A DNA stretch of 64,000 nt from Rutpela maculata (lineage: Eukaryota; Arthropoda; Insecta; Coleoptera; Cerambycidae). Where the stretch lies: the NCBI GenBank assembly GCA_936432065.2, contig OW386286.2:18101179-18165178 (forward strand), written 5' to 3'. Under the pieces are notes generated by a model. That model did not search any database and was not told the DNA's origin. It saw only the letters and a list, made by a program, of their open reading frames with translations. A program made the translations under genes and the position numbers. Below, in pieces: positions 57,982 through 64,000 of this stretch; the first letter of the stretch is position 1, and every line of letters starts with the position of its first letter.

Positions 57982-60900
57982 TCACTGCGTCGATGACGTC
58001 ATCTGACGAGCCGAGACTTGTTGGAAATTATATCCCCAAGGTTTCGTATCGGTATTTATATAATTTATAATTCTTTTATCATCATACGGACTGAGTGCCA
58101 CCTTATTCTGTTTGATAGTATATATTTCATGTTTCTTTGATCGAATTAATCGCTGCTCTTTGGTCAAAATTTCTTTATTAAATAGACAATTCGTAAAGTC
58201 TTCAAATGTAATTTTTCTGATTACCGAACGCGAGAGACCCTTGATTTTTTTATTTACCGACACACCCTCCACTTTATAACTATACATTTTTGCACGGAGT
58301 CCTACGAATTCTGTCATTACGCGCCCTTGACATTCGTCTTTCATTACGCCTAGTACCTTCTTATTTGCATGAGGTATTCCGTAGACATTGTCTACAGGAT
58401 AATCCGATGTGTCGAACTGATGGATGTCTTTTTTAATGTACTTGTATATATCAACGTCGCTAAATTCGTAAATTAAACTGTCTGTGTCAGTGTAAAGTAG
58501 TTTGGCTTGCTCACCGAATTCTTTTTTAATATAATCATAATGAAAATCGTAAAGAATAATTTTTGAAAGATCTAAAATGGCGAACCCCACATATATTGGC
58601 TTATCGAATTTAATTTTTAGTCGATTCATTTCAATAATAATCATATCCTCGCCGAAGACAGTCGAACTGTGAAAGTTCGGTTTCGCGAGCAGAGACTTGG
58701 CACCATATCTCCCCTCCCATTTAGTTACCAATTTAACATCTTTGTGCTTACGGACATTCTCCATTGTCTTTCCGAACACCGCATTGTTCATTAGCTTATA
58801 GAAATTTTTCTGAAACTCGTTACTTGCCTGTTTTCGTAAATTCGTATTTAAATCAATGTATTTCTTTAGCCACCGTGACTGTTTAAATTTTAAAATTCTA
58901 TGTACCGTCTTGAGTTTTAATCCGCGTTCTAAACATTTTTTTAAAGTCCTATAATGCATTACATATCGCGTTTTATCTAACAGAGTGGTCATTAATTTTG
59001 AATGTTTTGAACCGGGCGGCACCATATGTTCTGGACACATCGGGAGATCCTTATGTAGCTCATGTAATTCAAGTGGATACTCGATATCTACTTCCAAAAT
59101 ATAACCGATGTCTGACTCGTCCGATAAATTTGGAATATCTAAGGCATAAAATTGTTCGACGGGTACCCACTCGAAAGCACCTGTAGGTAGCGGAACAGAC
59201 ATCCCGGCTCCATACATGTTATTGATGTCAAAGTACATGATGTGAGTCTCTCTTTCGTCGGGATTAAACGCATCCCCCATGTACTTGTTGTTAGCTTTCG
59301 AATATCTGTTAGATACCTGCGCTACACCGCCTCTCACGCCTTTTTCAATCATCAGTATCATATCAATGTCTGTGAGAAGCTCTAAATTTTCTTTAGTTAT
59401 TTTTAACATCGCGTCGAATGCCAGTCCCGGAGCAGTATAATAATTTAAAGCATCAAGTCCGTACGTCTGTATGCATGTCTCGCGGAAATTTTCAAATATA
59501 TCAGCTAGCAGTAATACATCTGTTTTTAAATATATATCGGAATATTCTCCTAATGTCTTAATATCGAATTTATTCCAGATATTCATAGCGTGGTTATAAT
59601 CGTCCTCTGTTATGTTTTCGTCAGTCAGTTTACTGTAAAATTCTTCTTTAGCCGGTAGAGATGTCTCGTCTAATTTTTCCCAAGAATTTAAATAATCATA
59701 AGGAAAAACACCTTTCCGCGTTAATAATTGAAATTGTTCGTCATTATTACAGTACGATTTAGTGATTCGTTTCTGGTCATCGTCGAGATAGGAAGCTAGT
59801 TTTTCGATTTTGTCTGCCATAAACCTAAACGAATCAATAAATCTTAGTTTAATTTTCGTATCTTTAACTCGTTTAGTGAAAGAAATGTATTTTTCCTTAT
59901 TAATCGGTAATAATGAAATTTGTCCGTCAAATGCCGTTGCTAGCTGTTTGATTATCAGGTGGCCGTCGTAACCTGATAAACAATGAAATATAACCGGAAT
60001 CACGTGACTATCTTGATAATTAATGTTACATCTCATATGCGCCGGTCCCCTATAGTACCCAGTTAAATGATTGTGATCGGCTACTTTAATGTCCGTCTCT
60101 TTGAAGGGCCTCTCACAGATATGACAGACCTGCGCGAGATCGAATTCATTTTTTTGTGTCTCGTTTAACGATTCCATAGGTTTTATGTCGGACATGATTA
60201 CATTAACTCGGTCTGAAATTTTTTCAAGTTCTTTAACAAACCAGTACTGACAGTCGGCGCCTCGGTACATTTTAAATTGTGATAGACTGTCATCATAGGA
60301 ACATTTTAAGTAATACGCGACGCTAAAAGCCGTATGTTTCTGGTAATTTTGCGTATTTTGATTCGTGTTAGCATCACAGTCCTCTAAGATACATTCGAAA
60401 TCAGCATAAATAGCGAACGGTACCCTTTCTTTATATCGGTAATTTTTAAATTTTAAAAACTTTTCATCCTCGCCGGGTAATTCAATTTTGCATGTATTAG
60501 TTTTCGAATTGCAATCATTTGAATGCCGGTCTAGAAGTTCTTGAGTTGTAAAATGATTAAGACATCGGTTGCAAATAAATACTCGATGTCCGTCTGAAGA
60601 TAGTTGTTTATTTAATAATCGAGACATATTCTTTATCCAAGCAAAATGATATTGCGCAGCATCAGTAAAATTATCGGCAGAATTCGTAGGAATCATTAAT
60701 AAATTTACGACGCGTTCATAACTGTATTTACTTAAACATACCGGTAAAACTTCCCTTTTAACTACGGTGTATACGTTTATCGAAATATCATTTAAGCGTT
60801 CGAATTTTTTAATATTTCTTAATTCCATCGGAAACTCGATGCCATCATATTTCAAAACGTCCTCAAAATGAGGATATGAAGTTACTCTCTCCCCATTCTT

Positions 60901-61722
60901 CTTAGCCGGGTATAATGCCGAAACTACTGACCATAAGAAGCAATATTCGTCATTATTTTTAACGTTAATAACACACATTTTATTTTTTATAAAGCTTGGC
61001 ATTTCAGCGTATGTTGATAATCCCACTGTTATAGGACAATATTTATTAACATTTACTCTTAGCCCGATAATTTCCGATAAGGCCCAGCCTGAATCTTTTC
61101 CTTGAAAGTCTTCTAGATGTTTCAATAACCGTTCGGATACATTTTCTTTATACCATTCCTTTAAATCCGTATTTAAGTCTATCACAGCGTTCCTTGTAGC
61201 AAAAGTTTTTAATTCCACTGTGCCATTAGTAGGCTGTACGAAGTTACATTCAAAAATAACATTTACTTTAATTAGTCCATCTTTCAAACATTTTTTAATT
61301 TGAATAGAGAAGCTCCTAAACGCTTTTTTAAAAAATAATACCGGTTCTTTAATTTGTACGTTAGTTATTATACCGGACTTAACACGATTTTTAAAACAAG
61401 ATTCTACCTCTTGATATACTAAATATTTTCGTGCTGGCGGCTTTAAGGAACCGCCTAATATTTTATTTTTTAATTTTAATTTTTTCAATTGCTCTCGGTA
61501 GTATTTTAAAAGCGCTAAATTATTTTCCAATTTAAATATATTTTCACCTTTATTATCGATATGAATTTTGATTTTAATTGCCTTGGCTACTAGTTTAATA
61601 TTGCTATTAATTATCGAAATATGTTGGTCGATTTCATCATCGGTCTTTAAGAGCAGCAATGATTTTTTAGTTAAATTAATTATATCAGTACTGAGTTTAG
61701 ATACGGTCTCGGTAGACGACAT
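57982..61722 (-). CDS. POLB: Protein-primed family B DNA polymerase
   Basis: 1246 aa from ATG. A long N-terminal region; a C2HC finger at 384-404 (CNRC...H...C); exonuclease motif I YADFE at about 439-443; an inserted zinc-binding HNH-like block at 533-565 (CHICERPF, ADHNHLTG, RCNINYQ); exonuclease II FHCLSGYDGH at 579-588, with C where N is usual; Pol A FDINNMYG at 831-838; Pol B NNAVFGKTMEN at 979-989; Pol C YTDTDSLIY at 1077-1085. It replicates the element's linear DNA from a protein primer in the nucleus. No frame break is seen. Promoter at 61769-61801. Confidence 0.95.
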   Translation of the reverse strand: MSSTETVSKLSTDIINLTKKSLLLLKTDDEIDQHISIINSNIKLVAKAIKIKIHIDNKGENIFKLENNLALLKYYREQLKKLKLKNKILGGSLKPPARKYLVYQEVESCFKNRVKSGIITNVQIKEPVLFFKKAFRSFSIQIKKCLKDGLIKVNVIFECNFVQPTNGTVELKTFATRNAVIDLNTDLKEWYKENVSERLLKHLEDFQGKDSGWALSEIIGLRVNVNKYCPITVGLSTYAEMPSFIKNKMCVINVKNNDEYCFLWSVVSALYPAKKNGERVTSYPHFEDVLKYDGIEFPMELRNIKKFERLNDISINVYTVVKREVLPVCLSKYSYERVVNLLMIPTNSADNFTDAAQYHFAWIKNMSRLLNKQLSSDGHRVFICNRCLNHFTTQELLDRHSNDCNSKTNTCKIELPGEDEKFLKFKNYRYKERVPFAIYADFECILEDCDANTNQNTQNYQKHTAFSVAYYLKCSYDDSLSQFKMYRGADCQYWFVKELEKISDRVNVIMSDIKPMESLNETQKNEFDLAQVCHICERPFKETDIKVADHNHLTGYYRGPAHMRCNINYQDSHVIPVIFHCLSGYDGHLIIKQLATAFDGQISLLPINKEKYISFTKRVKDTKIKLRFIDSFRFMADKIEKLASYLDDDQKRITKSYCNNDEQFQLLTRKGVFPYDYLNSWEKLDETSLPAKEEFYSKLTDENITEDDYNHAMNIWNKFDIKTLGEYSDIYLKTDVLLLADIFENFRETCIQTYGLDALNYYTAPGLAFDAMLKITKENLELLTDIDMILMIEKGVRGGVAQVSNRYSKANNKYMGDAFNPDERETHIMYFDINNMYGAGMSVPLPTGAFEWVPVEQFYALDIPNLSDESDIGYILEVDIEYPLELHELHKDLPMCPEHMVPPGSKHSKLMTTLLDKTRYVMHYRTLKKCLERGLKLKTVHRILKFKQSRWLKKYIDLNTNLRKQASNEFQKNFYKLMNNAVFGKTMENVRKHKDVKLVTKWEGRYGAKSLLAKPNFHSSTVFGEDMIIIEMNRLKIKFDKPIYVGFAILDLSKIILYDFHYDYIKKEFGEQAKLLYTDTDSLIYEFSDVDIYKYIKKDIHQFDTSDYPVDNVYGIPHANKKVLGVMKDECQGRVMTEFVGLRAKMYSYKVEGVSVNKKIKGLSRSVIRKITFEDFTNCLFNKEILTKEQRLIRSKKHEIYTIKQNKVALSPYDDKRIINYINTDTKPWGYNFQQVSARQMTSSTQ

Positions 61723-61768
61723 ACTGTTTCAATTAGACAACCGTTCACCGCGAGAGATAAACAGCTAA

Positions 61769-61801
61769 TGATCGAGGTGGGGAGATGACGCTGCTTTTAT
61801 A
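61769..61801 (-). promoter_or_regulatory. Core promoter of the polymerase gene
   Basis: On the minus strand TATAAAA starts at 61801 and TCATTA has its A at 61769, 32 bp apart. The leader to the ATG at 61722 is about 47 bases. Confidence 0.6.
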
Positions 61802-62210
61802 CTCGGCGGCCGAGGGTCACGTGACTTTGCAGTGAACGATTTCTAAAAGGCCCCCGAATTTTCATAATCTGTTCGTCTTTTACATATAAAACAATGTTAA
61901 ATTGCTATATCGCTGCGGGGTGGCTACATATTCCCATAAGAAACCATGTATTGTAAGGCACAAAATTCTTCGCATGCATCTTTACCGTATACCTATCTTA
62001 TGTTAGTAGGCTATCAGAAATGATTTCATTTGTTTACATTAACAATTTCTCGGAATCCGATAACAGCTCTGCATTATATTCTTATTAAATTGAAATCTAA
62101 ACGTAGAGAAGCGAATGAATATTTATCTTATATAAAACTCGGGCTAAAGAGACTTGTCTGAAAAGCGTTTATATTGGGTCTCGATATTTCCTTTGATCTA
62201 GCCGCTATAG
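61802..62210. other. Intergenic region with diverged direct repeat of the arm
   Basis: 62031-62165 is a diverged direct copy of 62263-62395 at the inner side of the right arm (both have TTTACATTAACAATTTC). No gene is seen. Confidence 0.6.
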
Positions 62211-63840
62211 TTATCTAAAGGTAATTAATCACGTTTTAAATATACATATAGCCGTAGGCAGTCGCATTTATTTACATTAACAATTTCCTGGAATCCGATA
62301 ACGTCTCTGCATTTGGTCACAGTTTTACATTGAAATCTTAACATATAGAAGTAAATGAATATTTATCTCATAATTATAAGACTTGTCTATTTAATCTCAA
62401 TGATGGACGTCAGTAGCCATTTTCTTAACGCCCACTAACGTAAACATACAATACTATTAGTCAATAAACGGCAGCCATCTTATTTTAGACACACCCTGTA
62501 TACTCTCAGCCACGTCCTTTTAGATATAATCTCTTATCTAAGCTCGGGGATTGGATCTCCCATCTCCCCCCTCCCATTAGGTCCTATCACCTATCATCTA
62601 AGAAGATCCCACCTCACACTACAACCTAGATAATAGGATCTATCATCTAGCATTATCTCACCTCACACTAGAACCTAGATCATAGGATCTATCATCTATC
62701 ACCTGCGCACCCCCCGCGGGGCTGCAGGCGTGCTGACGTCACAGCTACAGCCACAGCTCCAGCTTGACCTTGAAGTGAGTTCATATTGGTACTGTATAAC
62801 TACTTATTGCCGTCATATTGGATCTGCCATCTTGAATTTCTTCCTGGAACTTGTACTTATAAAAAATATTCAAAACTTCTCGGCATAAACTTTAACGAAA
62901 ATATTTAATTTTTCATAATTTTTTAGCATTTTATAGCTGCCAATGATTCCGCCATCTTGTAGGTTGGTTTATGACAATTTGGATATCAGATTCGTAATCA
63001 GCGACCTCAAAAACTCCCCGAGTAACAAGATTTATGTAAATCGGTTTAGAGAAAAAAAATTTTCTTTATAAGTTTTATTAAGATTTAAATAAAAAATGGG
63101 CATTTTGGTTAAGCTCAATAATTTTGGTTAGCATAATTCAAAAATCGGCTCTCTTACGTTTTTTTGAAATTAAATAACGAGTATTTAAAAAAAAAATAAT
63201 CCCAATCGGTTGCAAATTGCTCTAGATAATTTTGAAAGAAAAAACTTCAGTTCGTGCCACTGTGCGCCGTATGAAATAGATACTTACGTGACAATTATTT
63301 ATATTTTCATTCAATTTCTCTTCTAACAATAATTCCAATTCATAAAATATTTATATGGTGTCCCATGTCAGGTTTGTATCCTTATATGATGTAGTGCGCG
63401 TCGAATTTTATTTTTTTTCGAAGTGTTGCACCAACTTTTTTCTAACGCAAATTTTATTAGTAATAGTGCATATAAAGTATTACAACATATATTATTTCAG
63501 TGATTGTAAGTCACAGAGAACACGGAAATATTAATTATTATATTTTTTATTTATTTTTTAATGATGTACGTAATTATTCTAAAAATTCAAAAAAATGTAA
63601 AATATACTCTTTAAGGTTACCTGAAACCTCCCGTTGGATTTACCTTTCTAGCTCAATTAGTTTTCGAGATATGTCTCTTTGAACGATAGTTATGCATGCG
63701 CTCATTTTTTTTTCCATATCTCAAGGTCAAAGCGGAGTACGGCGGCAAAACAGATATAAATCACGTTCGTACATCAAGTCGATGTTCAAACATGTTTCGA
63801 TATATGTTGCCATTTGGGGGCCGACTCGTCATACTTATCC
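62211..63840. repeat. Polinton right terminal inverted repeat
   Basis: Reverse complement of the left arm; 1630 bases. The core at about 62520-62800 holds the same GC-rich block with CACCCCCCGCGGGGCTGCAG and the tandem ATCATCT/CCTCACACTA units. The outer part differs from the left arm by scattered substitutions. The short frames in it are not conserved in the left copy. Confidence 0.85.
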
Positions 63841-64000
63841 GGCTAAACCCAATTTTTAGTAAAAAGTCGCTAACGTGATTTCTTATAAATAACTGACTAT
63901 CGTCATTATTCGCTGCAGGTAATAATGGATAGCATTATCCTTGAGGAAAAACACACATAATGAGTACATTTTTAATAGTCGTGGACAAAAATATATACTT
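63841..64000. other. Right flank, host intron
   Basis: The match to the left arm ends here. No feature is recognised. Confidence 0.4.

Larger units (their letters stand above)
45939..63840. mobile_element. Maverick/Polinton, about 17.9 kb
   Basis: Long inverted arms bracket a full Polinton gene set: protein-primed family B DNA polymerase, retroviral-type integrase, FtsK/HerA-type packaging ATPase, adenain-like cysteine protease, minor and major jelly-roll capsid proteins. Size fits the usual 15-20 kb. The outer ends (GGATAAGCATGATGAG at 45939 and its near complement ending at 63840) are where the arm match stops. I cannot see a 6-bp target duplication, so the exact ends may be off by tens of bases. 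It lies in a trio intron. Confidence 0.92.

Overview
The window is eukaryotic, AT-rich and gene-poor. It looks like part of a large arthropod (probably insect) genome. It carries six coding exons of one host gene on the + strand, separated by long introns full of transposable elements, and one nearly complete Maverick/Polinton that occupies most of the last 18 kb. The species cannot be named from sequence alone; the mix of non-LTR retrotransposons, Tc1/mariner-like elements, fold-back elements and a Polinton fits a TE-rich insect.

Host gene. Exons at 12511-12761, 22318-22764, 39156-39266, 39571-39654, 42099-42293 and 44966-45088 read in one consistent frame and encode spectrin-repeat segments of the Trio/Kalirin family of Rho guanine-nucleotide exchange factors. 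All have AG/GT borders. The exons at 39156 and 39571 look like homologous, phase-compatible alternatives. The remaining exons (GEF, SH3 and other domains) must lie outside the window.

Intron content, 1-45938. In order: a LINE reverse-transcriptase piece with a fold-back arm (1-1108), a mariner-like fragment (1149-1560), a 5S rRNA-headed SINE (1697-2081), a cluster of one dispersed repeat family with nested palindromes (3030-9165), a 3.1-kb cut-and-paste transposon with a decayed, unusual transposase (9166-12244), half of a fold-back element (13148-14000), two LINE copies (15719-17060, 20740-22290), a 1.5-kb fold-back (24389-25874), a LINE RNase H piece (27923-28862), another fold-back (29703-30855), a Tc1/mariner-superfamily element with a second element nested in it (32289-35892), two fold-backs (36627-38962), a mariner fragment (41090-41735) and a LINE split by a non-autonomous hAT (42811-44570).

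Polinton, about 45939-63840 (17.9 kb), inserted in the last visible trio intron. Its inverted arms are about 1.6 kb (2.05 kb on the left, because of a 436-bp inserted segment). Left to right: three small + strand genes, one resembling the PPP1R15/GADD34 PP1-docking module; leftward integrase, a DUF8207-like protein and the packaging ATPase; rightward PLA2-domain protein, cysteine protease, minor capsid protein, a 44-aa protein, major capsid protein, a 166-aa protein and a probable two-exon gene; an array of five large hairpins; then leftward a 245-aa protein and the 1246-aa protein-primed DNA polymerase B. All core genes are open. The replication, integration, packaging and capsid sets together are those of a virus-like element.

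Points that go beyond routine annotation: (1) a UGA-CUA-G context joining the PLA2 and protease frames, suggesting programmed readthrough; (2) a repeated TATA + TCA-initiator promoter layout with 31-33 bp spacing at six genes, including one TATA box apparently shared by two divergent genes; (3) the hairpin array with 151/160-bp alternating period between the convergent gene sets; (4) the eIF2-alpha-phosphatase-recruiter-like small gene; (5) the alternative exon pair of trio.
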